From a virus, in the IMG/VR virus record IMGVR_UViG_3300020021_000025, positions 1 to 41,324 of that record: a stretch of 41,324 bases of DNA; one strand, 5' to 3'. The position numbers and the translations under genes are program-made. Positions 22,339 to 29,096 of this stretch are shown here, in pieces. Position 1 is the stretch's first letter; each line of letters begins with the position of its first letter. Under the pieces are notes generated by a model. It was given only the letters and a program-made list of their open reading frames with translations. It had not been told where the DNA came from and did not search any database.

Positions 22339-22805
22339 CTTTGAATCCGTACGGCATCTTGATCGAGCTCGGCGCGGCCGCGCTGTGCGTTACCTTGGCC
22401 GCCGCTGCGGGCTACCACTTCGGCGGCCTCGCCTCTAAAGCCGCATTACAAGCCGACCACGTGGCGCAGCTGCAGGCCGTCGTCAACGCCATGGACGAGA
22501 ACGCCCGGCAGGCTGCCGCTGGCGAGCTTAAGCAACAGAGGGTGATTGACCGCTATGACGCGACCAAAGATATTCCGGATCCTGCCAGCGTTGGCACTGC
22601 TCGGCGCGTGCTCATCGTCGCCGCCGCGGGAGGTGGCTGCGCCGTGCCAGAAACCGCAACCCTGGCCGGCCGAGCTCCTGACGCCACCCGAAGCACCGTC
22701 GGCCCTTCAGAGGTTGAACGACGTCTTGACGAGTACATCCAAGCCTGCGGACGGGACGATAAAAAACTGACCGCGGCGCAGGCGCTCGCGCCGCCCGCCG
22801 AATGA
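22335..22805 (+). CDS. Inner-membrane spanin, Rz-like
   Basis: A 156-residue protein with an N-terminal membrane segment (ILIELGAAALCVTLAAAAGY) and a following Ala/Gln-rich helix (ALQADHVAQLQAVVNAMDEN), the usual Rz layout. The outer-membrane partner is nested within it in another frame at 22555-22770. Together they would fuse inner and outer membranes in the last step of lysis, which implies a Gram-negative host. Confidence 0.7.
   Translation: MTLNPYGILIELGAAALCVTLAAAAGYHFGGLASKAALQADHVAQLQAVVNAMDENARQAAAGELKQQRVIDRYDATKDIPDPASVGTARRVLIVAAAGGGCAVPETATLAGRAPDATRSTVGPSEVERRLDEYIQACGRDDKKLTAAQALAPPAE
22555..22770 (+). CDS. Outer-membrane spanin lipoprotein, Rz1-like, nested in Rz
   Basis: A 71-residue protein in the +1 frame relative to Rz, wholly inside it. 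MTRPKIFRILPALALLGACSSSPP is a lipoprotein signal with lipobox LLGA-C, and the mature part is Pro-rich (KPQPWPAELLTPPEAP), as in Rz1 proteins. ATG 22555 is preferred. A TTG nine bases upstream is better spaced from AGAGGG and cannot be excluded. Confidence 0.75.
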   Translation: MTRPKIFRILPALALLGACSSSPPREVAAPCQKPQPWPAELLTPPEAPSALQRLNDVLTSTSKPADGTIKN

Positions 22806-23014
22806 ACTATTTCGACTTCATCGCGCGGAAGACGGCGCCGAAGCCCTCGCATAAGCGGCCGCCGCCCTCGAAGGGGGCAACCGTGACGGAAAGCGGAGCC
22901 GTGCGCCTCAGCGTGCGCGATGTGGTGCATCCGCGGCCCGAGCCGATCGAGGTCACCGAGAGCGAGGCCAGCGACAGCATGATCTTGAGGGCGTTCAAAT
23001 TTTGGCAGCGATAG
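22802..23014 (+). CDS. Small hypothetical protein, last late gene
   Basis: A 70-residue hydrophilic protein (MNYFDFIARKTAPKPSHKRP) joined to Rz by a four-base ATGA overlap. It has a basic, Pro-rich first third and an acidic middle (EPIEVTESEAS). No family is recognised. It is the last gene of the rightward late unit. Its stop lies inside the predicted terminator hairpin. Confidence 0.55.
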   Translation: MNYFDFIARKTAPKPSHKRPPPSKGATVTESGAVRLSVRDVVHPRPEPIEVTESEASDSMILRAFKFWQR

Positions 23015-23028
23015 CGGTATGCTGTTTT
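23006..23028 (+). terminator. Late-operon terminator hairpin
   Basis: CAGC(G)ATA at 23006-23013 pairs with TATGCTG at 23018-23024, with one bulged G and a GCGG loop, and TTTT follows directly. It lies at the end of the late unit, facing the oppositely oriented integrase gene. The stem is short, so efficiency is uncertain. Confidence 0.45.
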
Positions 23029-23103
23029 CATGCCCGGCCTACCCCTGATTTGATCCCCGCAGACCGGGTAAATCGACCAAGCAGGCCACCGGTTGAGCCG
23101 TGG

Positions 23104-23153
23104 TGGCACTCATAATGCCGAGGTCGAGGGTTCGAGTCCCTCTCTCACCACCA
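23104..23153 (+). other. 3' half of a CAU-anticodon tRNA, likely attP core
   Basis: The sequence reproduces a tRNA from anticodon arm to CCA end: stem TGGCA/TGCCG around loop CTCATAA, variable AGGTC, T-arm GAGGG-TTCGAGT-CCCTC, acceptor strand TCTCACC, discriminator A and CCA. The matching 5' acceptor strand GGTGAGA is absent upstream, so this is not a working tRNA gene. Tyrosine integrases commonly use such 3' halves as attachment cores because insertion rebuilds the host tRNA (here Met, or Ile read through a modified CAU). The integrase gene starts its 3' end 31 bases away. Confidence 0.8.
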
Positions 23154-23165
23154 CTAACTCCTTGA

Positions 23166-23181
23166 TGTTCCACGTGGAACC
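23166..23181. promoter_or_regulatory. parS-like ParB binding site
   Basis: TGTTCCACGTGGAACC contains a perfect 14-base palindrome (23167-23180). It matches the bacterial chromosomal parS sequence as recalled for Pseudomonas, and is one base off the fully palindromic TGTTCCACGTGGAACA. It lies between the attP core and the integrase stop. No ParA or ParB gene is visible in the phage, so any binding would be by host ParB. A stem without a T-run makes a terminator role less likely. Confidence 0.6.
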
Positions 23182-23183
23182 CG

Positions 23184-24218
23184 CTACTTGGCTTTGGCCC
23201 TCCGTTTCGCGGTATGCCTTTTTCCGGCCACTTTCTCCGCAGCCTGTGCCAGGGAATCGGGCGCGAGATGGGCATAGCGGAGCACCATCGAATAGCTTTT
23301 CCACCCTCCCAGCTGCATGAGCTCGTGCGGGGTGACGCCGCCCTGGATGGCCCAGGAGGCGAATGTGTGGCGCAGGCTGTGCCAATTGATGGAGGTGGGC
23401 AGCAGCGCCCGGGCCCGCGCCTTCATGAACGCCGCGGTGTTGCAGTCATCGATCGGCGCGCCGTCGTACTGAAACACCCAGTCGCCTTCGGGGTTCAGCG
23501 TCTTGAGCTTGCGCAGCACTTTGACCACATCGCGCGAGAGCGGTATCCCCAACGCGTGCTTGCCCTTCATGGCAGCGCCCGGCACCCAGGCTCGGCGCTT
23601 GCGCAGGTCGATCCGCTCCCACGTGAGGCCGAGCATCGAGCGCATGCGAAGGCCGGTCAGGACCGCGAACTCGGCCGCGAGCGCCAGGTGCGGCGGCAGT
23701 TCAGCCTTCAGTTTTTTGAACTGGTCCCGCGTCAGCCAGTCCGGCTCACCCGGCCGGCGGTTGTGCATGGGGACCTTGGGCGGCGCGTCGATGTAGCGCC
23801 ATTCAAAGGCGCACTTGCGCAGGATCGCCCGCAAGCAGGCCATGTATCGGTCGACGGTCGCCGGCGCTTTGCCTTCGTCGGCCAGCATGCCACGCAGCTC
23901 CTGAATCACGTCGATGTCGATCTCGGACAGGGGCGCGTCTTTGAGCTCCGGCTGACTACAGAACCATTCGAGGAGCAGCTCGTCCTTGTGCTTGGTTTTC
24001 TTCGTGGTCTCGATCAGCCATCGCGCCGCGGCTTCGCTGAATGGAGTTGCACCACGGTCGCCGAGTTTGTGGAGACGCCAGAGTCGATCGTGCTCTGATT
24101 TCTCGAATTCCTCTGCCGCTGCGCGATCTGTCGTGCCCGTCGAGCGCCTAACCTTTGTGCCAGCGACTTGTACGCGGATCCACCAGTGGGGGCTTTTGGG
24201 CTGGCGGTAGAGCGGCAT
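23184..24218 (-). CDS. int: Tyrosine-type site-specific integrase
   Basis: A 344-residue recombinase that inserts and excises the phage at att sites. The N-terminal part carries an arm-binding-like start (RQPKSPHWWIRVQVAGTKVRRS), a helical core-binding domain spans about 60-150, and the catalytic domain follows. Catalytic residues visible are Arg191 (TGLR), Lys218 or Lys220, His280 and Arg283 (HSLRH), Trp306 in place of a second His, and Tyr315 (VLRYAHL). It is the last gene of the leftward operon, next to attP. Its first 205 bases overlap the xis frame. Confidence 0.95.
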   Translation of the reverse strand: MPLYRQPKSPHWWIRVQVAGTKVRRSTGTTDRAAAEEFEKSEHDRLWRLHKLGDRGATPFSEAAARWLIETTKKTKHKDELLLEWFCSQPELKDAPLSEIDIDVIQELRGMLADEGKAPATVDRYMACLRAILRKCAFEWRYIDAPPKVPMHNRRPGEPDWLTRDQFKKLKAELPPHLALAAEFAVLTGLRMRSMLGLTWERIDLRKRRAWVPGAAMKGKHALGIPLSRDVVKVLRKLKTLNPEGDWVFQYDGAPIDDCNTAAFMKARARALLPTSINWHSLRHTFASWAIQGGVTPHELMQLGGWKSYSMVLRYAHLAPDSLAQAAEKVAGKRHTAKRRAKAK

Positions 24219-24373
24219 TTTTGTAGGTAATCCTTAAGCTCTTCTGGCAGAAAGACCCATGAGCGGCCCGGCTTGTAGCCCGGAATCCTACCATCGCGCG
24301 CCCGGTCAGCAACCGTATCCGGGTGCATGCGTAGGAATTTAGCAGCTTGCGCAAGAGTGAGGGACTCGATCAC
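24014..24373 (-). CDS. Excisionase-like MerR/AlpA-type DNA-binding protein
   Basis: A 119-residue protein. Residues 1-50 (LTLAQAAKFLRMHPDTVADRARDGRIPGYKPGRSW) form a helix-turn-helix of the kind found in excisionases and AlpA-type directionality factors. The remaining 65 residues are low-complexity. It starts at GTG 24373, overlapping the stop of the zinc-ribbon gene, and runs 205 bases into int in another frame. This suggests coupled expression. Role: bending attachment DNA to favour excision. Confidence 0.75.
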   Translation of the reverse strand: MIESLTLAQAAKFLRMHPDTVADRARDGRIPGYKPGRSWVFLPEELKDYLQKCRSTASPKAPTGGSAYKSLAQRLGARRARQIAQRQRNSRNQSTIDSGVSTNSATVVQLHSAKPRRDG

Positions 24374-24543
24374 GCCGGCTTCTCCGCCGGCCGATGGGTC
24401 TTTTCAACTGGCTTCAGTTCCGCGCCGCACGCCCCGCACCACCGCATCACGCCCCCAATGGGAGAGTACTGTTTCTTGCACTTCGGGTTCACGCATTCGA
24501 GCGTGACGGTGCTGGAGCGGTTTTGCTTAGACAAACCCGCCAT
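24370..24543 (-). CDS. Small zinc-ribbon protein
   Basis: A 57-residue protein with two cysteine pairs, CVNPKC and CGAC, in a compact layout expected to bind one zinc ion. A basic Ser/Asn-rich start (MAGLSKQNRSS) precedes it. The start ATG follows GAGG. It overlaps both neighbours (excisionase by four bases, upstream gene by 17). No specific function can be claimed. Confidence 0.65.
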   Translation of the reverse strand: MAGLSKQNRSSTVTLECVNPKCKKQYSPIGGVMRWCGACGAELKPVEKTHRPAEKPA

Positions 24544-24841
24544 CCTCGTCAGAGTAGGTCCGCGCCGCCGCGAGCTCCGGCCGGCTCGCCTCGAGGACGT
24601 ACGCGTAGGGCGGCTTCGTGCCCATCGCGCCCGCGGCCTTGCGCGCCGTCTCCTCGCTAGTGACGTGCAGCGCGTAGATCGCGCTCGAGCCGTAGTACGC
24701 GGTCCTAAACTCGTGCGCGTTGATGGGGATGTCGACGCGCAGCAGGTTCGATCCTGCGATCATCTCCTCGGTGAGCCGCCCGGCGGTGCGCTGGTGGCCC
24801 ATCAGTTCGAGGATTCCCCATTGGTCAAATTTATCGGCCAT
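24527..24841 (-). CDS. Conserved-looking phage hypothetical protein
   Basis: A 104-residue protein beginning MADKFDQWGILELMGHQRTAGRLTEE, a start pattern found in several phages of GC-rich bacteria. Later it reads RVDIPINAHEFRTAYYGSSAIY, and it ends with an acidic tail. AGGAG lies well placed before the ATG at 24841. No catalytic motif is apparent. Its 3' end overlaps the zinc-ribbon gene. Confidence 0.7.
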   Translation of the reverse strand: MADKFDQWGILELMGHQRTAGRLTEEMIAGSNLLRVDIPINAHEFRTAYYGSSAIYALHVTSEETARKAAGAMGTKPPYAYVLEASRPELAAARTYSDEDGGFV

Positions 24842-24902
24842 CGTCAATCTCCTGCCGGGCCGCATCCGTGCGGCCGCCGTGGACGAGGTCGCCCTCTGTC
24901 AT
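24831..24902 (-). CDS. Possible 23-residue coupled reading frame
   Basis: A very short frame (MTEGDLVHGGRTDAARQEI) whose ATG overlaps the stop of the preceding membrane-protein gene and which ends inside the following gene's start region. It may only serve to carry ribosomes across the gap. No function is proposed. Confidence 0.3.
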   Translation of the reverse strand: MTEGDLVHGGRTDAARQEIDDGR

Positions 24903-25054
24903 GGAAGCTTCTTCCACCGATGCCAAGCGCCATACCCCGCGAGTGCGGCAGCCGCTACGCTGAACGCCGCGCTTCCCCAATGCTGGTTGTAGGCATACGC
25001 CATGGCGATGCCCGCCAACACGAGGCACAAAGCCCCAAAAACATACGTCAACAT
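24899..25054 (-). CDS. Small two-segment membrane protein
   Basis: A 51-residue protein with two hydrophobic stretches (TYVFGALCLVLAGIAMAYAY and FSVAAAALAGYGAW) and a basic end (WHRWKKLP). AGGAG precedes the ATG at 25054. It overlaps the stop of the exported-protein gene by seven bases, so the two may be functionally linked. Unknown role at the membrane. Confidence 0.6.
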   Translation of the reverse strand: MLTYVFGALCLVLAGIAMAYAYNQHWGSAAFSVAAAALAGYGAWHRWKKLP

Positions 25055-25983
25055 GGTAATTCTCCTGCCGCCCGGACGCAGAAACTCGCCTCGCCAGTGT
25101 AGTCAATCGGCGGCAAGACCGGCACATCGGGATTGGGAACGCCGTAATCAAGAAGACTCGGCAGGGGGATTGAGATGATCTCGCCCGCCTGCCCGTTGGT
25201 CAGCGAATTGTTGCCCGTGGTGTACCACCAGTCCTCGATCTTCGTAAAATCGTCGGATTGAATGAACCTGTAAATCTCAATGACAGAAACCGCGATCGCG
25301 AGAGCCTCGACCAAGGTGATCTTCATGCGTACCTGCATGTAGATCACGGCCTTATGGAGCGCGATGTTCGGCGTGTCGTTGGTCGAGAAGTATTGATCCA
25401 AATACAGATCGTACAATTCCCGCTGAGTCAGATCATACGGAGGCGTCTTGCCTCCGAGTGAGACCGCGTACTGCGAATAAGGCAGTGCCGACCTAACCGG
25501 TAGCGCGTTGTAAGCCGCCCGCACCGCAGGCGTCGCATAGGCCATTGCTGCCGTCATGGCCGTGGGGCCAAATGCCGATTGCAACAATCGCAAGTTCACC
25601 GCGCTTAATTTCTCCGCCGCATAGGCCAGGATGTAGAACGTGTGCCCCGCGGTATCGAGCGCCTTTAACTCCGTACTCAAGCGTGCGATGGCGGAAGTCC
25701 CCGCGTTGGTGACGACCGTGTTGAGATTGGCGTTGACCTCCACGTCATAGAGAATGTTCGCCGCGAAGTTGGCCTTGATTGCCGCTGGAGTCGTGCCCCA
25801 CGCGAGCGGCTTAAAGGCCGGTAGCACCACCTTGGGCGGTTGCTTGACCGAGAGCGACCAGCCCCAACACGGGATGAAGGTCACGGTACCCAAGTACGGA
25901 TTCGGAAGTGCGCATTGCGCCTGCGCCGCTCGCATCGAGAGGCAGCCGAGCAAAGATAAGGCAACGACGAATAGAATTTTCAT
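25048..25983 (-). CDS. Exported protein of unknown function, possible conversion gene
   Basis: A 311-residue protein with a clear signal peptide (MKILFVVALSLLGCLSMRAAQAQ; cleavage after AQA likely) and a well-placed AGGAG. The mature protein has several hydrophobic helices and Cys near both ends (CALPNPYLGTVTFIPC and the terminal LPC), which could form disulfides in the periplasm. A hydrophobic segment lies at about 224-240 (ITLVEALAIAVSVIEIY). Large secreted proteins are uncommon in an early operon, so it may alter the lysogen's envelope. No homologous family is recognised. Confidence 0.7.
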   Translation of the reverse strand: MKILFVVALSLLGCLSMRAAQAQCALPNPYLGTVTFIPCWGWSLSVKQPPKVVLPAFKPLAWGTTPAAIKANFAANILYDVEVNANLNTVVTNAGTSAIARLSTELKALDTAGHTFYILAYAAEKLSAVNLRLLQSAFGPTAMTAAMAYATPAVRAAYNALPVRSALPYSQYAVSLGGKTPPYDLTQRELYDLYLDQYFSTNDTPNIALHKAVIYMQVRMKITLVEALAIAVSVIEIYRFIQSDDFTKIEDWWYTTGNNSLTNGQAGEIISIPLPSLLDYGVPNPDVPVLPPIDYTGEASFCVRAAGELPC

Positions 25984-26037
25984 CCTCTTCTCCTGTTTGA
26001 TTGCTTTAAGTTCCGTCTTGGTAAAACGCGTGGTCAT

Positions 26038-26256
26038 TCAGCGCGCTGTTGAAACAGATTTCGGCGGCGGCACAATGCCAGTACATTTGATGCCGATCGT
26101 GTAGTTCAGCTTTCGGTCATACGGCCATTGAATTGTGTGGATGCCGCCAGCCACGAGCGCGCTGCCGCCGTTAACCTTTGCCCAGTTCGCCGCAGCCTTG
26201 CACAGGCGCAGCGACGCGCGATCCTTGCGGGTTTCCTTCGGCTTTTTCTTCTTCAC
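26038..26256 (-). CDS. Small basic hypothetical protein
   Basis: A 72-residue protein from GTG 26256, chosen because GGAGG lies six bases before it. The earlier TTG in frame lacks such a site. It begins with a Lys-rich run (VKKKKPKETRKD). The rest is mixed, with one Cys near each end. It follows the preceding gene with no gap of note. Function unknown. Confidence 0.55.
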   Translation of the reverse strand: MKKKKPKETRKDRASLRLCKAAANWAKVNGGSALVAGGIHTIQWPYDRKLNYTIGIKCTGIVPPPKSVSTAR

Positions 26257-26257
26257 T

Positions 26258-26668
26258 TCACCCTCCAAACGACAGCAGCGGCGGCATCTTGCCGGTGCTG
26301 TAGGCTTCCTGGATGTAGGGCAGGGAATGCTCCGCCATCGTCTGACCGTTCGGCATCACGATGTGCGACATGAAGGCAGAATCGAAAGTCTCGATCCCGC
26401 TCTCGACCGCCTCTAACTTCGCCTTGATCGAAAGCAGCAGCGCGCGCCAGCGGCTACGCACCATCTGATCGTATTCGCTCTGCGTCTGACGGTTGCGCGT
26501 CAAGGGCAGCACGAAGCGAATGCGACGGTCAGCGGTTTGGAATCCCACCATCGCGCCATCGGGCTCCATGCCGTACGCGAACCCCTTGGCGCCGTAACGT
26601 ATCAGCGTGCGCTCGATTTCGCTCCGGGTGCGGTCGACGGGGACGCTGGTCTTAGCGGCGTAGGTCAT
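26258..26668 (-). CDS. Conserved-looking hypothetical protein
   Basis: A 136-residue protein beginning MTYAAKTSVPVDRTRSEIERTLIRYGAKGFAYG. The segment AMVGFQTADRRIRFVLPL and a later RALLLSIKAKLEAVESGI are typical of a hypothetical protein family present in the early regions of many phages. No catalytic motif is evident. Its start overlaps the stop of the preceding gene by four bases. Confidence 0.75.
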   Translation of the reverse strand: MTYAAKTSVPVDRTRSEIERTLIRYGAKGFAYGMEPDGAMVGFQTADRRIRFVLPLTRNRQTQSEYDQMVRSRWRALLLSIKAKLEAVESGIETFDSAFMSHIVMPNGQTMAEHSLPYIQEAYSTGKMPPLLSFGG

Positions 26669-26868
26669 CGGCCCTGCTCGGGAGCGGCGGCGGCATCCAT
26701 CACCTTGAGCGCTCCCAGGAGTTGCGCCCTCGTGAGCGTTGCGCAATTCTTGCCGGGCTGCACGAATACATCGATGGTCGCCGCGTTGATGTAGAACCAG
26801 CCCGTGCCCCGACATTGACGCGGCTGGCGCATGGCGATTGGCATTGGCGTATCGCTCACTTCGCTCAT
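26665..26868 (-). CDS. Small hypothetical protein
   Basis: A 67-residue protein (starts MSEVSDTPMPIAMRQPRQ) with one short hydrophobic stretch and Ala-rich end. It is linked on both sides by four-base overlaps, to the HNH gene upstream and the 136-residue gene downstream. No family is recognised. Confidence 0.55.
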   Translation of the reverse strand: MSEVSDTPMPIAMRQPRQCRGTGWFYINAATIDVFVQPGKNCATLTRAQLLGALKVMDAAAAPEQGR

Positions 26869-27479
26869 TTGGACAATCCCTTCAGGGCGTTCTCTAGCCC
26901 ATACCGTTTAATGCGGTAATGAATTGCAGTTGCATCGACTCCGAAATGTCTGGCCCAGTCCGCTGCACATAGAGTCTTGCCGTCGTGAGTTATCATTCGT
27001 GAAGATCGCGTGTTTCTGGCTTGTTCAAATGGCGTAGCCCACCGGCAATTGCCGGGCTCGTAATTGCCGTTGTTGTCGATGCGGTCGATTGATGTGCCTT
27101 TTGGACGCGGCCCCATGTCGCGGGCGAAGGTCCAGAAATCCTCCCACTCCTTGCAGATGGAAATTCCCCGTCCTCCATAACCGGGATAGTCCTTATGATC
27201 GGCGCATTGACAGCGTTTACGCATAGCGCGCCAGGACTGATACGCAGCATGCTCGTTAGTAAGCACCATTCTCACATTCAGTCTCAAATGGTCTGGATTG
27301 AAGCAGGACCGTGCGGAGCAGGAATGTAGTACCCATTCATTGGGCAGCAATTTTCGGCCTAGCTTCTTTTCAAACGCCAATCGATGAACTCGATAAGACA
27401 TGCCGTCAATTTGATCTCGCCCGTAACCGTCTCGGTCGATAAGCCCGGTCCATTTGATGCACGGGGATTCGTGACTCAC
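26865..27479 (-). CDS. HNH homing-type endonuclease, two-domain
   Basis: A 204-residue protein. Residues 1-70 hold an HNH_3-like zinc fold: GYGRDQIDGMSYRVHRLAFE followed by VLHSCSARSCFNPDHLRL. Residues about 80-160 form a second block: YGGRGISICKEWEDFWTFARDMG, then DRIDNNGNYEPGNCRWAT, usual in DNA-binding modules of homing nucleases. The last 35 residues look like a helix-turn-helix (DWARHFGVDATAIHYRIKR). It starts at GTG 27479. A mobile gene inserted in frame with its operon is likely. Confidence 0.8.
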   Translation of the reverse strand: MSHESPCIKWTGLIDRDGYGRDQIDGMSYRVHRLAFEKKLGRKLLPNEWVLHSCSARSCFNPDHLRLNVRMVLTNEHAAYQSWRAMRKRCQCADHKDYPGYGGRGISICKEWEDFWTFARDMGPRPKGTSIDRIDNNGNYEPGNCRWATPFEQARNTRSSRMITHDGKTLCAADWARHFGVDATAIHYRIKRYGLENALKGLSK

Positions 27480-27688
27480 GGCTCTCTACCCGTCATCGCC
27501 GGCCCGCTGGCTGGGGCGTCACATTCATCTAACCCGTACGTGGCCAGCTTGTTTCTGGCATAGGTCACGGCTTCGGCGGCTGCGAGCAATGAGATCGAAC
27601 AGCAGTCATCGTCATCGTTGTCGATACACTGTTTTGCCAGAGCACGGAGATCCAAGCGAATCGCATCGAGTTTGTCGCCTACATTCAC
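27476..27688 (-). CDS. Small helical hypothetical protein
   Basis: A 70-residue protein from GTG 27688 with AGGGAGAGGGG upstream. It has an acidic patch with cysteines (DNDDDDCCS) and an amphipathic helix (LLAAAEAVTYARNKL). An 11-codon frame (27685-27720) links it to the next gene upstream. No known function. Confidence 0.5.
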   Translation of the reverse strand: MNVGDKLDAIRLDLRALAKQCIDNDDDDCCSISLLAAAEAVTYARNKLATYGLDECDAPASGPAMTGREP

Positions 27689-27716
27689 GGCGTCCCCTCT
27701 CCCTTTGCGTTAGCTG

Positions 27717-27947
27717 TCATACCGGAAAGCCGGATCGACGCAGCATCTCTTTGTTCTCGCGCGCGTCCCATTCGTCCCAGCCCTTGCCGGTGCGAATCTC
27801 CTGCGACTCGATGAGGTCGAGCGGTTTCACATGGTCAGCGAGCGCCTCACGGAACGCCGCCTCGGTCTCGCCTTCGTTAGGCTCGCGGAACTTGTGGCAT
27901 TGCGCGGCGAACTTCAGGGACTTCATATCGGGAAAACTCATCGGCAT
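27717..27947 (-). CDS. Small hypothetical protein
   Basis: A 76-residue protein starting at ATG 27947, seven bases after AGGAG. An in-frame TTG six bases earlier is less likely. The text is charged and helical (CHKFREPNEGETEAAFREALADHV), ending in a basic WDARENKEMLRRSG. No family is recognised. Confidence 0.55.
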   Translation of the reverse strand: MPMSFPDMKSLKFAAQCHKFREPNEGETEAAFREALADHVKPLDLIESQEIRTGKGWDEWDARENKEMLRRSGFPV

Positions 27948-27949
27948 TT

Positions 27950-28408
27950 TCAATCTCCTTGCTTTACCGTCGTGCCGTCCGCTGTCCTCGCCCCGCTCAG
28001 GGCGGCTAGGGTGGTATCGGCGATCTGGTTGACCTTGTACATGCGCTCGTCGCCATCTTCGTCGTCCATGATGAATTGCTCCGAAAAGTCCGCTATCTCA
28101 GTCAGCGCCGCTTCGAGGTCGCGTACGCGGTCACGCAATTGAACGCGCTCAACGACGGCCGATATATGCCCCTCACCCGCGCCCTCAAGTTCTGCAATGC
28201 GCCGCTGCTGCCGATTACACACCGTGCGCAAATCGTCGTAACCGACCTCGAGCTGCTTGATGCGGTCGGCCTGGTTGTCGGCTAGCTTATGGTGGGAGTC
28301 ATGGGCAGATTCGAGCGCCGCGTTGCGAACAGCAAGGCGATCCCGCTCCTCAATTAGCAGGACGTGTGCAAGGTCGGCCGGATAGCCTGGATTGCTTGTA
28401 GTGCTCAT
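27950..28408 (-). CDS. Coiled-coil protein, paralog trio member 3
   Basis: A 152-residue protein that is largely helical: IEERDRLAVRNAALESAH, then a coiled coil up to about residue 110. It ends with LEAALTEIADF...TLAALSGARTA. The same LE-x-AL-x-x-I core and Ala-rich end recur in the next two genes upstream, which suggests gene duplication. A 17-base repeat is shared at DNA level with 28415-28431. Function unknown. Confidence 0.65.
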   Translation of the reverse strand: MSTTSNPGYPADLAHVLLIEERDRLAVRNAALESAHDSHHKLADNQADRIKQLEVGYDDLRTVCNRQQRRIAELEGAGEGHISAVVERVQLRDRVRDLEAALTEIADFSEQFIMDDEDGDERMYKVNQIADTTLAALSGARTADGTTVKQGD

Positions 28409-28830
28409 TTCGTAGCCCCGCTCAGGGCGGCCTTTGCGATCGAGCGGCACATGCCTCGCGTGTACATGACCGGCTCGGCAATATTGCGCAGCGCCTCTTC
28501 GAGTTGAGCGATGCTGACTCTGGCCTCAGCCAACGCGTTAGCGGTCAAGCCATGGCAGTCCTTCCAGAAGGCAATGTCGTCCAGCAGTACTCGGCGAGTA
28601 GTGGCAAGCTCAGCGGCGAGCCCCCGATTGCGCTCCTCGCAAGTCGTGGCACGATCCTGATGGAATATCGCAAGCCGAAACGCTTCAGCGTGAAGACGCT
28701 GCGATTTGGCAAGCTCGGCGGCCAACGCATCGTACGAAGGCGCATCGACGAATATGTCGGCGGGGGCCAAAATCAGCTCGTCCTTCTCATCGCAAATTTG
28801 CGAGACGCGTAAGCGGATCGGATCGCTCAT
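28405..28830 (-). CDS. Coiled-coil protein, paralog trio member 2
   Basis: A 141-residue protein with a helix-rich middle (LAAELAKSQRLHAEAFRLAI), then QLEEALRNIAEPVMYTRG and the ending AKAALSGATK, which match the trio pattern. It overlaps both neighbours by four bases, giving a run of three alike genes. Function unknown. Confidence 0.6.
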   Translation of the reverse strand: MSDPIRLRVSQICDEKDELILAPADIFVDAPSYDALAAELAKSQRLHAEAFRLAIFHQDRATTCEERNRGLAAELATTRRVLLDDIAFWKDCHGLTANALAEARVSIAQLEEALRNIAEPVMYTRGMCRSIAKAALSGATK

Positions 28831-29096
28831 AGACCCGCCTTGGCGAGTGCGGCGCGGGCAGTCGCCAGCGCTCGAGGGGCGTAGAACGAAAGGATGTGCT
28901 CTCCCGTCCCGTCAATAATCCCTCGCAGTGCCGCTTCGAGCGTCGCGATACGTTCCTGAAAAGCCGTGCGCGACTCGTGCTCCTCGGCGATCGTGACCGA
29001 ATGCGCCATGTGCTCGGCGGCCAGCTCCGCGGCCAGCGCCTGGTACTCAGCCTCCGTATGCGCGGGCGTGAGCATGAAGTCGTTGGGGGATTTCAT
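28827..29096 (-). CDS. Coiled-coil protein, paralog trio member 1
   Basis: An 89-residue protein. The segment [15 protein letters not shown] is followed by [18 protein letters not shown] and the ending [10 protein letters not shown], the shortened version of the shared trio plan. Its ATG overlaps the csrA stop. The short length compared with the other two suggests a deletion of the N-terminal half in one ancestor, which is inference. Confidence 0.6.
   Translation of the reverse strand: MKSPNDFMLTPAHTEAEYQALAAELAAEHMAHSVTIAEEHESRTAFQERIATLEAALRGIIDGTGEHILSFYAPRALATARAALAKAGL

Noticed and set aside
23041-23153. A complete tRNA gene with its 5' half
   Set aside because: The 5' acceptor strand GGTGAGA is absent, and the CCAC/GTGG stem upstream does not fit D-arm spacing. 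Only the 3' half is real.
23160-23185. The palindrome as integrase terminator
   Set aside because: There is no T-run on either side, and the core matches parS exactly. A terminator role is possible but not preferred.
23214-24098. Rightward 294-residue frame opposite int
   Set aside because: It is antisense to a clearly conserved integrase. Its length follows from codon bias in GC-rich DNA.
27685-27720. 11-codon frame between two small early genes
   Set aside because: Too short to support as a gene. It may only help ribosomes cross between coupled genes.
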